From Pedobacter sp. MC2016-14 (GTDB lineage: Bacteria; Bacteroidota; Bacteroidia; Sphingobacteriales; Sphingobacteriaceae): a DNA stretch of 64,000 bases. Below, one piece after another: positions 42,206 to 50,702 of the stretch (positions within the stretch are counted from its first letter, which is position 1; every line of letters starts with the position of its first letter). A program made the translations under genes and the position numbers. The notes under the pieces are model-generated. The model searched no databases, had not been told where the DNA came from, and saw only the letters and a program-made list of their open reading frames with translations. The DNA lies in NCBI RefSeq assembly GCF_020991475.1, contig NZ_JAJMPA010000001.1, positions 992,001 through 1,056,000 on the forward strand. Direction: 5' to 3'.

Positions 42206-42209
42206 TACC

Positions 42210-43259
42210 ATGGATTTTCAAAATGAAATCATCTCCTGGTACCAAATTAATAAACGAAATCTTCCCTGGCGTTCAACAAAGGATGCATACGTTATCTGGC
42301 TTTCTGAAATTATCCTTCAGCAAACAAGAGTAGAGCAGGGACTTCCTTATTTTAATAAATTCCTGGAGGCTTATCCAACGGTGGGCGACTTTGCTTCAGC
42401 CTCAGAAACACAGGTTTTAAAACTCTGGCAAGGCCTGGGCTATTATTCACGCGGCAGGAATATGTTGTTCACCGCACAACAAGTTAACGATCTTTATGAT
42501 GGTGTTTTTCCAGTACAGTATAATGAATTAATTAAGTTAAAAGGAGTAGGGGAATATACAGCTGCAGCTATTTCTTCCTTTTCTTCGGGCGAGATAAAAG
42601 CGGTATTGGATGGAAATGTGTTTAGAGTGTTGTCCAGGTATTTTGGGGTTAACCATCCCATCAACAGTAGCATTGGTAAAAAGGAGTTCTCTGCACTCGC
42701 GCAAAGTCTTATAGAAGGTCAGGATGCTTCGGTATATAACCAGGCAATTATGGAATTTGGCGCTTTACAATGTAAACCAAAATCTCCAGTGTGTGGGCTC
42801 TGTCCGGTTCAGTCAGGTTGTTATGCTTATCAGCATAACCAGGTAAATCAATTGCCGGTTAAGTTAAAAAAGCTGATCAAACGAAATCGTTATTTTAACT
42901 ATTTCATATGCGTAGAAGAAGGTCGAATTTTACTAAATCACCGTGGGGCAGGGGATATTTGGCAGCATTTATACGATTTTCCGATGATTGAAACGGAGCA
43001 GGAAGATAATCTCTTTGAAGCTGGCTTAGTAAATAAAGTTAAACACAAATTTGGTGCAAACGTTGTTATTAAGCCAATCATGAAAGTAAAGCATTTACTC
43101 ACCCATCAAACTATATTTGCCGAGTTTTTTGGTTTAGAGAATTATATCCTTAACTTTAATCACGATAGCACATTTAAATGGGTAGATCTGTCAGAGTTAG
43201 AGGAGCTTCCTCAGCCAAAAATGATCACCGATTTTTTAAACTTCTATTTAACCAAATAA
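42210..43259 (+). CDS. mutY: A/G-specific adenine DNA glycosylase
   Basis: ATG 42210 (MDFQNEIISWYQ) gives 349 residues, the family size; the upstream extension covers the promoter box. The HhH-GPD domain shows SEIILQQTRVEQG (catalytic Glu), LKGVGEYTAAAI and VLDGNVFRVLSR (catalytic Asp). The iron-sulfur cluster cysteines are in CKPKSPVCGLCPVQSGC. The C-terminal NUDIX-like domain recognises 8-oxoG. It removes A opposite 8-oxoG. ssb follows 10 bp later. Confidence 0.96.
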   Translation: MDFQNEIISWYQINKRNLPWRSTKDAYVIWLSEIILQQTRVEQGLPYFNKFLEAYPTVGDFASASETQVLKLWQGLGYYSRGRNMLFTAQQVNDLYDGVFPVQYNELIKLKGVGEYTAAAISSFSSGEIKAVLDGNVFRVLSRYFGVNHPINSSIGKKEFSALAQSLIEGQDASVYNQAIMEFGALQCKPKSPVCGLCPVQSGCYAYQHNQVNQLPVKLKKLIKRNRYFNYFICVEEGRILLNHRGAGDIWQHLYDFPMIETEQEDNLFEAGLVNKVKHKFGANVVIKPIMKVKHLLTHQTIFAEFFGLENYILNFNHDSTFKWVDLSELEELPQPKMITDFLNFYLTK

Positions 43260-43269
43260 TAAATTATAT

Positions 43270-43707
43270 ATGTCAGGCATCAATAAAGTAATTCTGGTTG
43301 GACATCTGGGAAAAGATCCGGAAGTTCGGCATTTAGATGGAGGTGTAACAGTAGCCAGCTTTCCGCTAGCTACCTCCGAAACCTACAACAAAGACGGTAA
43401 AAGGGTAGAACAAACAGAATGGCATAACATTGTTCTTTGGCGGGGTTTAGCTGAAGTAGCCTCTAAATACCTGCAAAAAGGCAAGCTTATCTATGTTGAA
43501 GGTAAGTTAAGAACGCGTTCTTTTGAGGACAGGGAGAAGGTGAAAAAGTACGTTACAGAAGTTGTAGCCGAAAACTTTACCATTCTTGGTAGAAAAAGCG
43601 ATTTTGAAACCGCCGCTCAACCATTGGCGGGTGTCGGTCAAACACAAAAAAATGAAGATGAATTTACTGCAAGTCCGGGTGATTTGTCGGGCGATTTGCC
43701 ATTCTAA
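43270..43707 (+). CDS. ssb: Single-stranded DNA-binding protein
   Basis: The 145-residue protein has the SSB OB-fold (INKVILVGHLGKDPEVRHLD, EWHNIVLWRGLAEVASKYLQKG, YVEGKLRTRSFED) and the acidic tip GDLSGDLPF that recruits partner proteins. It forms a unit with mutY. Confidence 0.97.
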   Translation: MSGINKVILVGHLGKDPEVRHLDGGVTVASFPLATSETYNKDGKRVEQTEWHNIVLWRGLAEVASKYLQKGKLIYVEGKLRTRSFEDREKVKKYVTEVVAENFTILGRKSDFETAAQPLAGVGQTQKNEDEFTASPGDLSGDLPF

Positions 43708-43734
43708 AGAGATAATAACCTAAGCTCGTAAACA

Positions 43735-43770
43735 AAAAAAGCCCCTTGCTGATTAGCGAGGGGCTTTTTT
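43735..43770. terminator. Bidirectional terminator after ssb
   Basis: AAAAAAGCCCCT (from 43735) and AGGGGCTTTTTT (to 43770) form a long stem with T-runs on both strands, between convergent ssb and the DUF4270 gene. Confidence 0.95.
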
Positions 43771-43784
43771 ATTTTTGGAATTTC

Positions 43785-45200
43785 TTAGTTGATTACGGTA
43801 TAATATACATTCAACTTCAGTTTATTAGTCGCATTTGCTTTTGATCCGATGATTGATCTGGCACTTGAAGTAAGTGCTGGAGTTGCATTAAATTCAGTTG
43901 AAGAACTGGTAGAAAGGTAAGTGCCATAATCTATAAGTTTTCCATCAAGTAAGTCTTGAAGGTAAGCGGTTACACTAAAAACATATTTCTTGTTAACGGC
44001 ATCATAATACCCGCCAAAAGCCGTTGCTCTTTGATCAGTGCTGCTATTGTCTGGAAGGTTAGTTCTCTGACCAGCGATATCATAACGATATAATGCAAGT
44101 CTTGGTGCAGGTGTAAAAGGAGTCACATCTGTTCCGGAGCTTAAATCAATTACCAGTTCAGCTTTATTAACAATTATTTTAGTGCCGGCTTTAACTCCAA
44201 AATTTGCGTAAAACTTATCCAGATATGGAAAAGTTATTTTGTTTCTCAAACCACCAAGGCCTTGTAAGTAAGTAACATTGTACTGTGTGTTGCTTACGTC
44301 GTTAAGCTGCGCATTTACTGCTGTTGTATAAGTATGCTTGATAGTAGCAGCAACTGGGTTAGATGCATAAGCGATAGGGAAATACGAGGCTACAGTATCT
44401 ATGTTGGTAGAAGTTGTGGCATTAGGTCTTTTGTAATAAAACTCAATTCTTGAATTTGTTCCGCTCATGTCAAAAAACATGATACCGCCAGTGCCTGTAC
44501 TTAAGCTTTTATTGATGCGTAAATGGAGTCCTTTAAAAATACCCGCAAGCGCCGCACTGTTGTTTAATTTAAAGGTGTCAATACTTACAATCTTGTTTTG
44601 CATTACAGCAGTATTTAACTTAATTCTTAGCTGTGCTACGCCAGTTTTAATCGTATCTGCTGCGCCGGTTACAATGTCCGTAGTCTTAACAGTTGTTGTT
44701 GGTTGTATTCTAAAGATATTTACATTTCCGGAAGCAGGCTGTGAAAGCAAATCGCCATAGGCCCAATCCACATTACTTTTGAAATTTTCCTCCATTGAAA
44801 TGTCTTTGGCCAACTGATGCACTTCTACCGCATATCTGGAAATTGTAGTATCTCCATAAAATTGGGTAGAGTATGGAAGTACGAGAACTGCAGAGTCCAA
44901 TACTGCGTTTTTACCAAAACGGAAACTTGTACTAGGTACATTAATGGCCATCGCTAAGCTGGCTTCTGAAGTTCCTAAAGTCGGGTCTTGTAAATAACCA
45001 AAAGGATACCGTGTTAGCCCAATCGTAGAAATAACATCATCAGTTAAAGTTTTAGAACTAACTGTAATGGTGTCTATCAGTTTACCCTGTATCTCTGTAG
45101 CGGGGTCAACATCCAGTCCAATCGTGTTAGAGTTTTCACAAGATGCAAAAAGAAAAAGACTTATCAACAGGGTCAATAAGTCTAGTTTTGTAAATTTCAT
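43785..45200 (-). CDS. DUF4270 lipoprotein
   Basis: The 471-residue lipoprotein has a lipobox cysteine at residue 21 (LFLFASCENSN) and the DUF4270 opening GLDVDP followed by TRYPFGYLQDPTLGTSEAS. The rest is beta-rich with TTTV.TTD and repeated strand segments. DUF4270 proteins are widespread in Bacteroidota and of unknown function, presumably on the cell surface or in the periplasm. It lies 22 bp behind the starch-synthase-like gene, a conserved neighbourhood with panC/panD across the divergent promoter region. Confidence 0.9.
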   Translation of the reverse strand: MKFTKLDLLTLLISLFLFASCENSNTIGLDVDPATEIQGKLIDTITVSSKTLTDDVISTIGLTRYPFGYLQDPTLGTSEASLAMAINVPSTSFRFGKNAVLDSAVLVLPYSTQFYGDTTISRYAVEVHQLAKDISMEENFKSNVDWAYGDLLSQPASGNVNIFRIQPTTTVKTTDIVTGAADTIKTGVAQLRIKLNTAVMQNKIVSIDTFKLNNSAALAGIFKGLHLRINKSLSTGTGGIMFFDMSGTNSRIEFYYKRPNATTSTNIDTVASYFPIAYASNPVAATIKHTYTTAVNAQLNDVSNTQYNVTYLQGLGGLRNKITFPYLDKFYANFGVKAGTKIIVNKAELVIDLSSGTDVTPFTPAPRLALYRYDIAGQRTNLPDNSSTDQRATAFGGYYDAVNKKYVFSVTAYLQDLLDGKLIDYGTYLSTSSSTEFNATPALTSSARSIIGSKANATNKLKLNVYYTVIN

Positions 45201-45222
45201 ATTTAAAATAATAAGGCCTGAG

Positions 45223-46053
45223 TTATGCTATTGAAACCAATTCTTCATTTGAGATTTCTTCGTACATGCTGTAGAAGTTCTCAAAATTTTCGGTTAAATT
45301 ATAAGCTAAAGTTGGCTTATTAGAATCTTTAACAAATTTTAACATAGCGTCATCAATATGTTCACCAGCCAAAGCAATAGCATCTGAATACGTAACAGCA
45401 CCCATATGCAATGCGTTACAGTCTGCCTTTTCAAATATTTTGGTGTGCTCTGCGGTCATGCCAGGCATAATCGCTTTTTTATGTAAATCAACGTTTAAAG
45501 TTTCGGTAAAGCAGTTGTCATAAATAGAGTACATTACTTTAGAATTCTTAAACGTAGGATCGTTTTTGTAGGTAGTTTTAATATATGCAGGGATCAGCGC
45601 AGTCATCCAGCCATGGCAATGCACAATATCAGGGGCCCAGCCAAGTTTTTTTACCGTTTCCAGCGCACCTTTACAAAAGAAAATCATTCTTTCATCATTG
45701 TCATCGTAAAACTTGCTTTCTTTGTCTCTGAAAACATACTTACGTTGAAAATAATCTTCATTATCCAAAAAATAAACTTGCATGCGAGCGGCAGGAATAG
45801 AGGCAACCTTGATAATTAAGGGGTTGTCATTATCATCAATGATGATGTTCATTCCGGATAAACGAATAACTTCGTGCAGCCTGTTCCTTCTTTCGTTAAT
45901 GTTTCCGAACCTAGGCATCAGAATGCGGATTTCAAATCCTTTTTCCTGCATGGCCTGAGGCAATTGGCGGGTAATTTCTGAAATTTTAGTGAGCTCAAGG
46001 AAAGGCGACATCTCGTGTGTAACAATCAGTAGCTTCGTTTTTGCCATCTCCAT
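45223..46053 (-). CDS. Glycogen/starch-synthase N-terminal-domain protein
   Basis: Starting at ATG 46053 (MEMAKTKLLIVTHEM; a second ATG is at 46047) the product has 276 residues. LLIVTHEMSPFLELTKISEITRQLP resembles the ADP-glucose synthase N-terminal domain, and IVHCHGWMTALIPAYI is the expected helix. The C-terminal Rossmann half that binds the nucleotide sugar (KTGGL...; E-x7-E) is absent, so a full glycogen-synthase reaction is unlikely. Glycine residues of the KTGGLGDV loop are replaced by LTKISEIT. A start at 46098 is refuted by the promoter box there. Confidence 0.82.
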   Translation of the reverse strand: MEMAKTKLLIVTHEMSPFLELTKISEITRQLPQAMQEKGFEIRILMPRFGNINERRNRLHEVIRLSGMNIIIDDNDNPLIIKVASIPAARMQVYFLDNEDYFQRKYVFRDKESKFYDDNDERMIFFCKGALETVKKLGWAPDIVHCHGWMTALIPAYIKTTYKNDPTFKNSKVMYSIYDNCFTETLNVDLHKKAIMPGMTAEHTKIFEKADCNALHMGAVTYSDAIALAGEHIDDAMLKFVKDSNKPTLAYNLTENFENFYSMYEEISNEELVSIA

Positions 46054-46095
46054 ATTCGTAAATAAAATTATGTTAAAGAAAAGATAATCAAGGGG

Positions 46096-46103
46096 CAAAG
46101 GTA
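46096..46103 (-). promoter_or_regulatory. -7 box of the starch-synthase-like gene
   Basis: On the minus strand TACCTTTG (46103-46096) matches TAnnTTTG and lies 42 bp before the preferred ATG. Confidence 0.55.
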
Positions 46104-46198
46104 AGCAAAATAATCAAATTTATCAATATAATTACGTCAATGTTTTGTTGGTTGACTATAATTAACCAACTTTGGCTTTTAAAGCCATATCAGTTAGT

Positions 46199-47038
46199 TT
46201 GAAAATTATCAATACAATTGCAGCACTTAAGTCAGTGCTTCAGCCAATAAAATCTACCGTTCATAAAATTGCATTGGTTCCTACTATGGGCGCTTTGCAT
46301 AGTGGACATGTATCTCTAATCCAGAAGGCTAAACAGTTGGCGGATGTAGTGGTTTGCAGCATCTTTGTTAATCCTACTCAGTTTACAGACCCTAAGGATC
46401 TTGAAAAATACCCAAGGCCCCTGGAGCATGATATAAAAATGCTGGAAGAAGCAGGTTGCGATTATGTGTTTATGCCTTCGGTAAAAGAGATGTACCCGCA
46501 GCCAGAAAGCTGGCATATTGATTTGGGACCTGCAGAATTTTTATTGGAAGGCGAGTTTAGAAAAGGTCACTATCAGGGTGTAACCCAAATTGTTAAAAAA
46601 CTTTTTGATGCAGCCAATCCTGATATAGCGTTTTTTGGTCAGAAAGATTTTCAGCAAGTATTAATGATTCAAAATATGGTTGCTCATTTCCAGATGCCTG
46701 TAGAAATTGTGTCTTGTCCTATTATAAGAGAAGATGATGGTCTGGCAATGAGTTCCAGAAATATTCATCTTTCCCCTTCCGACAGGCAGAATGCCCTGGT
46801 GCTTAGTCAGGCATTAAATTATGTAAAGGATAACTTTGAGTCGCAAACTATTCCCCAACTGGTACTAAAGGCAAAGCAGATCATCAATAGTGTACCAGGA
46901 GTAGAGCTTGATTATTTTACCATAGCAGATACGAAGACGCTTCTGCCTGAAGATAAAAAGATGGCCCAAAATAGCATTGCGCTTGTCGCTGCAAAAGTTG
47001 GAGAAACACGCCTTATAGATAACGTAATTCTCAACTAA
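46199..47038 (+). CDS. panC: Pantothenate synthetase
   Basis: The start is most likely the TTG at 46199 (LKIINTIAALKSVL, 279 residues), since no ATG precedes the conserved region. PanC motifs are complete: LVPTMGALHSGHVSLI with the HxGH element, SIFVNPTQF, FGQKDFQQ and MSSRNIHLS. It condenses pantoate and beta-alanine with ATP. panD follows 45 bp later and supplies the beta-alanine. Confidence 0.96.
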   Translation: MKIINTIAALKSVLQPIKSTVHKIALVPTMGALHSGHVSLIQKAKQLADVVVCSIFVNPTQFTDPKDLEKYPRPLEHDIKMLEEAGCDYVFMPSVKEMYPQPESWHIDLGPAEFLLEGEFRKGHYQGVTQIVKKLFDAANPDIAFFGQKDFQQVLMIQNMVAHFQMPVEIVSCPIIREDDGLAMSSRNIHLSPSDRQNALVLSQALNYVKDNFESQTIPQLVLKAKQIINSVPGVELDYFTIADTKTLLPEDKKMAQNSIALVAAKVGETRLIDNVILN

Positions 47039-47071
47039 CGCATTTTTACATAAATCCCACAGAACTTTAGC

Positions 47072-47079
47072 TAACTTTG
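47072..47079 (+). promoter_or_regulatory. -7 box of panD
   Basis: TAACTTTG ends 4 bp before the panD ATG at 47084, so transcription would begin at or next to the start codon. Confidence 0.6.
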
Positions 47080-47083
47080 CTCC

Positions 47084-47434
47084 ATGATTATCGAGATTTT
47101 AAAATCGAAAATACACCGTGTTAAAGTAACACAGGCCGAATTACATTATGTAGGCAGTATTACTATCGACGAAGATTTGATGGATGCTGCAAGCATTATA
47201 GCAAATGAGAAAGTACAGATCGTGAACAATAATAATGGCGAGCGTTTTGAAACTTATGTGATCAGGGGAGAACGAGGCACTGGAACTGTTTGTTTAAACG
47301 GTGCAACAGCCAGAAAAGTTCAGGTTGGCGATATACTCATTATTATGTCTTATGGCTCTTTACCTATTGCAGAGGCTAAAAAATATGTGCCAATCTTAGT
47401 CTTTCCAGACGATAACAACCGACTTTTGGTATAA
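47084..47434 (+). CDS. panD: Aspartate 1-decarboxylase
   Basis: The 116-residue proenzyme contains the self-cleavage pair G24-S25 in [11 protein letters not shown]; the serine becomes the pyruvoyl cofactor. [12 protein letters not shown], the tyrosine-containing [10 protein letters not shown] and [16 protein letters not shown] complete the family pattern. It makes beta-alanine for pantothenate and works with the upstream panC product. Confidence 0.97.
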   Translation: MIIEILKSKIHRVKVTQAELHYVGSITIDEDLMDAASIIANEKVQIVNNNNGERFETYVIRGERGTGTVCLNGATARKVQVGDILIIMSYGSLPIAEAKKYVPILVFPDDNNRLLV

Positions 47435-47472
47435 ATATTACTATGGCTGCATAGTATTTAGTTATTATTAGC

Positions 47473-47480
47473 TAGCTTTG
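47473..47480 (+). promoter_or_regulatory. -7 box of the acyl-CoA dehydrogenase gene
   Basis: TAGCTTTG lies 23 bp before the ATG at 47504. Confidence 0.55.
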
Positions 47481-47503
47481 GTTAACTAATTATAAATCAT
47501 ACT

Positions 47504-48643
47504 ATGCTATTTCAACTCAACGAAGAACAACTGATGATCCAGCAGGCTGCGCGGGATTTTGCGCAGCATGAACTGAAGCCTGGAGTTATTGAGCGAGATG
47601 AACATCAGAAATTTCCTGCAGAACAAGTAAAAAAGCTGGGTGAACTTGGCTTTTTAGGAATGATGGTGTCCGAAAAATACAATGGGAGTGGTCTGGATGC
47701 GCTTTCATATGTTCTGGTAATGGAAGAATTGTCTAAAATTGACGCATCTGCCTCTGTTGTGGTATCAGTTAACAACTCCTTAGTTTGTTACGGCTTAGAA
47801 GCATATGGTTCAGATTATCAAAAAGAAAAATATTTAAAGCCTTTAGCTTCCGGTCAGCAAATCGGTGCTTTCTGTTTGTCAGAGCCAGAAGCGGGTTCCG
47901 ATGCCACCTCTCAGCAAACTACTGCAGAAGATAAAGGAGATTACTACTTGCTTAACGGCACTAAAAACTGGATTACCAATGGTGGTACTGCCAGCACTTA
48001 TCTTGTTATCGCGCAAACAGACCGTGCTTTAAAGCATCGGGGAATCAATGCCTTTATTGTAGAAAAGGGAATGGAGGGATTTACAGTTGGCCCTAAAGAA
48101 AATAAAATGGGAATCCGTGGTTCCGATACACATTCGCTAATGTTTAATGATGTTAAAGTGCCTAAAGAGAACCGTATCGGTGAAGATGGTTTTGGATTTA
48201 AGTTTGCTATGAAGACTTTAGAGGGAGGTCGTATTGGTATTGCGGCTCAGGCTTTAGGTATAGCTGCAGGCGCCTATGAGTTGGCGCTTGACTACTCAAA
48301 GCAGCGTAAGTCATTTGGTAAGCCTATTTCCGATCATCAGGCTATAGCCTTTAAATTGGCAGATATGGCAACTAAAATTGAAGCTGCGCGAATGCTGGTG
48401 TATAAAGCAGCTTGGTTAAAGGATCAAGGATTGTCCTATACTTTAGCTGGTTCAATGGCTAAACTGTATGCCTCTAAAGTTGCAATGGAAGTAACTGTTG
48501 AGGCTGTTCAAGTACATGGTGGATATGGTTTTGTAAAAGAATACCATGTAGAACGATTGATGCGGGACGCTAAGATTACTCAAATTTATGAGGGTACTTC
48601 AGAAATTCAGCAGTTGGTTATTTCCAGAGAAATTTTAAAATAG
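47504..48643 (+). CDS. Acyl-CoA dehydrogenase (short/branched-chain type)
   Basis: The 379-residue flavoenzyme has the family motifs: AFCLSEPEAGSDA (substrate/FAD loop), KNWITNGG, GRIGIAAQALGIA, and the C-terminal VHGGYGFVKEYHVERLMRDAKI followed by IYEGTSEIQ, which holds the catalytic glutamate of the butyryl-CoA dehydrogenase type. It oxidises acyl-CoA to 2-enoyl-CoA and passes electrons to ETF. Chain-length preference is not evident. Confidence 0.95.
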   Translation: MLFQLNEEQLMIQQAARDFAQHELKPGVIERDEHQKFPAEQVKKLGELGFLGMMVSEKYNGSGLDALSYVLVMEELSKIDASASVVVSVNNSLVCYGLEAYGSDYQKEKYLKPLASGQQIGAFCLSEPEAGSDATSQQTTAEDKGDYYLLNGTKNWITNGGTASTYLVIAQTDRALKHRGINAFIVEKGMEGFTVGPKENKMGIRGSDTHSLMFNDVKVPKENRIGEDGFGFKFAMKTLEGGRIGIAAQALGIAAGAYELALDYSKQRKSFGKPISDHQAIAFKLADMATKIEAARMLVYKAAWLKDQGLSYTLAGSMAKLYASKVAMEVTVEAVQVHGGYGFVKEYHVERLMRDAKITQIYEGTSEIQQLVISREILK

Positions 48644-48908
48644 TGATGGGGGCAAAAGCCTCCTCGGTGTGTGCGTCCGGCATGCGTATATACCATCAAG
48701 CAATCACGTTCGAATCACGTACAGATCAACTTCGAGGTTGAAAGGCATTTAGGTTACTCAACCCCTAAGCAACCTCGAAGTTGATTCAAGCCAATGGTTA
48801 AGTTGGTATATACGCATGCCGGACTGTCCTATACTGGAATAAGTTTACACTAAGAAGTCTTATTACTACTATTAGTTTACTGTGAAATTTGTAATTACTG
48901 TATTTGGT

Positions 48909-49907
48909 TTACAATACTATATTTTCTTTCTGATATTTGTTTACATAACTTTGATTTAAAGGATTTAGGTTTATTTTTTCTTTGCTGTGTGTAATTTCAG
49001 GGGTTTGATATTGGCAACTGGCATGCAGTCTCAAGTTGTTATATTTATAAACTGCACTGTTTACCGCTTCGCTTGCCTGGCTATGAGATTTAAAGGTTTT
49101 ATAAAGATCAAATTCAGCTTTGAGTATTCCATTGACGCGCTCAGCAATAGCATTATCATAAGGACTTCCCGTTTGTGTCATACTGATCTGGATTGTCTTT
49201 TTCCTGAGCAACGAAACATAATCATCACAGCAGTACTGTGTACCTCTGTCAGAATGATGGATCAATGCTTTTTCAGGGTATATCCTGGCTGTTACCGCCT
49301 GATTAAGTGCCTTTATGCATCCTGCTGCTTTCAGGTCCCTAGATAAATAGTATCCTACTATTTTCCTGGAATACGCATCTGTTATTAAGGACAAATAGGT
49401 GAATCCGGTTACCGTAGTGATATAGGTAATATCACTTACCCATATTTCTTCTGCCTGCTGGGCGGCCTTTCTTTGCACCAGATCAGGATGTATCCTGTAG
49501 CGATGAAATGAATTTGTTGTTGACACATGTCTTTTCTTAGACTTCACCAACATGCCATTCTCACGCACAAGAGCAAATACAGCATCCCTGCCCATAGTTA
49601 TTCCCAAAGCCTGTAGAAAGCCATTGTTGAGTTCCTTGTAAAGCTTAATACATCCGGTTTTAGGCAGATCCTTTCTGATCTCCCTTATCCTTTGAAGCAC
49701 AATATGATCCTGAAAAACCCGAAGTTCAGATCTTTTTAGATGGTTATACCAGGCCTGCCTGGTATAACCAAATGTTGCGCAAAGATTATCTAAACTGTAA
49801 TATTTGCGCGTCCCTCTAAGTTCAGCGATCACCTGGTAGCAACTTTTTTTTAAGATCTGTCCGGTAATCTTCATTGGCAATGGCGATGACCTTCTCAAGG
49901 GCTGCAA
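48909..49907 (-). CDS. IS3-family transposase OrfB (DDE integrase core)
   Basis: The 332-codon frame contains an HTH_21 segment (IREIRKDLPKTGCIKLYKEL) and the integrase core with the three acids: WVSDITYI (D), HHSDRGTQY (D) and DNAIAERVNG (E). It overlaps orfA by 86 bp; independent starts include the ATG at 49874 (MKITGQ). It is in the +1 frame relative to orfA, not the usual -1: at the A8 tract (49844-49851) orfA reads AAA AAA AAG, orfB reads AAA AAA AGT. Removing one A in the tract would fuse the two in one frame. Confidence 0.92.
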   Translation of the reverse strand: MQPLRRSSPLPMKITGQILKKSCYQVIAELRGTRKYYSLDNLCATFGYTRQAWYNHLKRSELRVFQDHIVLQRIREIRKDLPKTGCIKLYKELNNGFLQALGITMGRDAVFALVRENGMLVKSKKRHVSTTNSFHRYRIHPDLVQRKAAQQAEEIWVSDITYITTVTGFTYLSLITDAYSRKIVGYYLSRDLKAAGCIKALNQAVTARIYPEKALIHHSDRGTQYCCDDYVSLLRKKTIQISMTQTGSPYDNAIAERVNGILKAEFDLYKTFKSHSQASEAVNSAVYKYNNLRLHASCQYQTPEITHSKEKINLNPLNQSYVNKYQKENIVL

Positions 49908-50199
49908 TTTTCATCTCAGCCAGAGCTAGCTTTTTCTCCAATGTTTTGATGTCTTCCGAGCCGGGAGAGGAATTTTCTGGTTTTTCTGGTTCCTCATGCA
50001 TAACAATTTCGTGGTTTTTTCTGTACCAAGATACAAACCACCAAACATTATTCTCTTTTAAACCGTATTTTTTTGCAACCTGGGCGTAGCTATAGTTTCC
50101 ATTTAAATAATCCAGGGCTACCTGAACTTTGAAACTGTCTGAATAGGTGTTTTTTCTCCCACCCTTACCTTTGTTAGGCTTCTCATTTATCATAATCAT
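49822..50199 (-). CDS. IS3-family OrfA (helix-turn-helix, leucine zipper)
   Basis: The 125-residue protein has an HTH_Tnp_1-like region (YSDSFKVQVALDYLNGNYSYAQVAKKYGL, then NVWWFVSWY) and a C-terminal heptad helix (IKTLEKKLALAEMKIAALEKVI) used for dimerisation in IS3 OrfA proteins. It binds the IS ends. Its 3' end holds the A8 tract shared with orfB. Confidence 0.9.
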   Translation of the reverse strand: MIMINEKPNKGKGGRKNTYSDSFKVQVALDYLNGNYSYAQVAKKYGLKENNVWWFVSWYRKNHEIVMHEEPEKPENSSPGSEDIKTLEKKLALAEMKIAALEKVIAIANEDYRTDLKKKLLPGDR

Positions 50200-50275
50200 T
50201 TTCTATTTTGAAAACTCTCTTACGTAAACTTTATTTAGGAATGGACAGACGCAGCCTGGTAACATGAACTATTTG

Positions 50276-50623
50276 TTATCTTCTTTCCAATCCAGCTATT
50301 GAGCCGAAAATCGCTTTAAGAATTGCAACTACTATTGCCAATAAAGCTGCGGACCAGAATCCTCGCACATCAAATCCGGACATTAGGTTCGATACCAGTA
50401 AAATCATTAAAACGGTAATAATGAAGGAGACTAACCCAAGCGTAAGAATGTTGATGGGCAAGGTTAGTATTCTCAATATAAATCCTATTGTTGCATTAAC
50501 CAAAGCAATCATAATTGCGGCAATAATTGCTGTACCGTAGCCATTAACGGATACCCCTGGCACTAAATAGGCGCCTAGTAATAAAACAAGACCCATTAAT
50601 AAAATCTCAATGATAAATTTCAT
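50276..50623 (-). CDS. Holin-superfamily-IV/YvlD-like four-helix membrane protein
   Basis: The 115-residue protein has four membrane helices and the family segments LLLGAYLVPGVSVNGYGTAIIAAI and LTLPINILTLGLVSFIIT, as in the 'phage holin superfamily IV' (YvlD) proteins. Most of these are chromosomal and not lytic. No phage genes are near. It is a single gene close to the IS. Confidence 0.85.
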   Translation of the reverse strand: MKFIIEILLMGLVLLLGAYLVPGVSVNGYGTAIIAAIMIALVNATIGFILRILTLPINILTLGLVSFIITVLMILLVSNLMSGFDVRGFWSAALLAIVVAILKAIFGSIAGLERR

Positions 50624-50702
50624 CTGCTTATAATTTGTTATTTATACTAAAATAAGATTTTTTGCTAAATTGTTTCTGGATAAACTCATGTTTAAATAAG
50701 GA

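Larger units (their letters stand above)
48825..50247 (-). mobile_element. IS3-family insertion sequence (1,423 bp)
   Basis: Imperfect terminal inverted repeats begin TGTCC at both ends and share AATAAGTTTAC / AATAAAGTTTAC (left 48825-48855, right 50247-50219 on the opposite strand). The flanks carry a 3-bp direct repeat, GAC (48822-48824 and 50248-50250), the usual duplication for IS3-family insertion. It encodes orfA and orfB on the minus strand. No second copy is present in this window. Confidence 0.88.
48672..50253. repeat. Nested inverted-repeat element interrupted by the IS
   Basis: The outer left arm is 48672-48695 (TGCGTCCGGCAT... to ...TATACCA). The right arm is 48804-48824 plus 50251-50253, split by the IS; without the IS and one GAC copy the two arms are a perfect 24-bp inverted repeat about 156 bp end to end. 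Inside lies a second perfect inverted repeat of 16 bp, ATCAACTTCGAGGTTG (48725-48740) / CAACCTCGAAGTTGAT (48770-48785), and two copies of AATCACGT (48702, 48713) 11 bp apart. The element resembles a MITE or large REP-type unit; its family is unknown. Confidence 0.75.

Noticed and set aside
50276..50623. Holin-like protein as a sign of prophage
   Set aside because: This superfamily is mostly chromosomal and no other phage gene is present.
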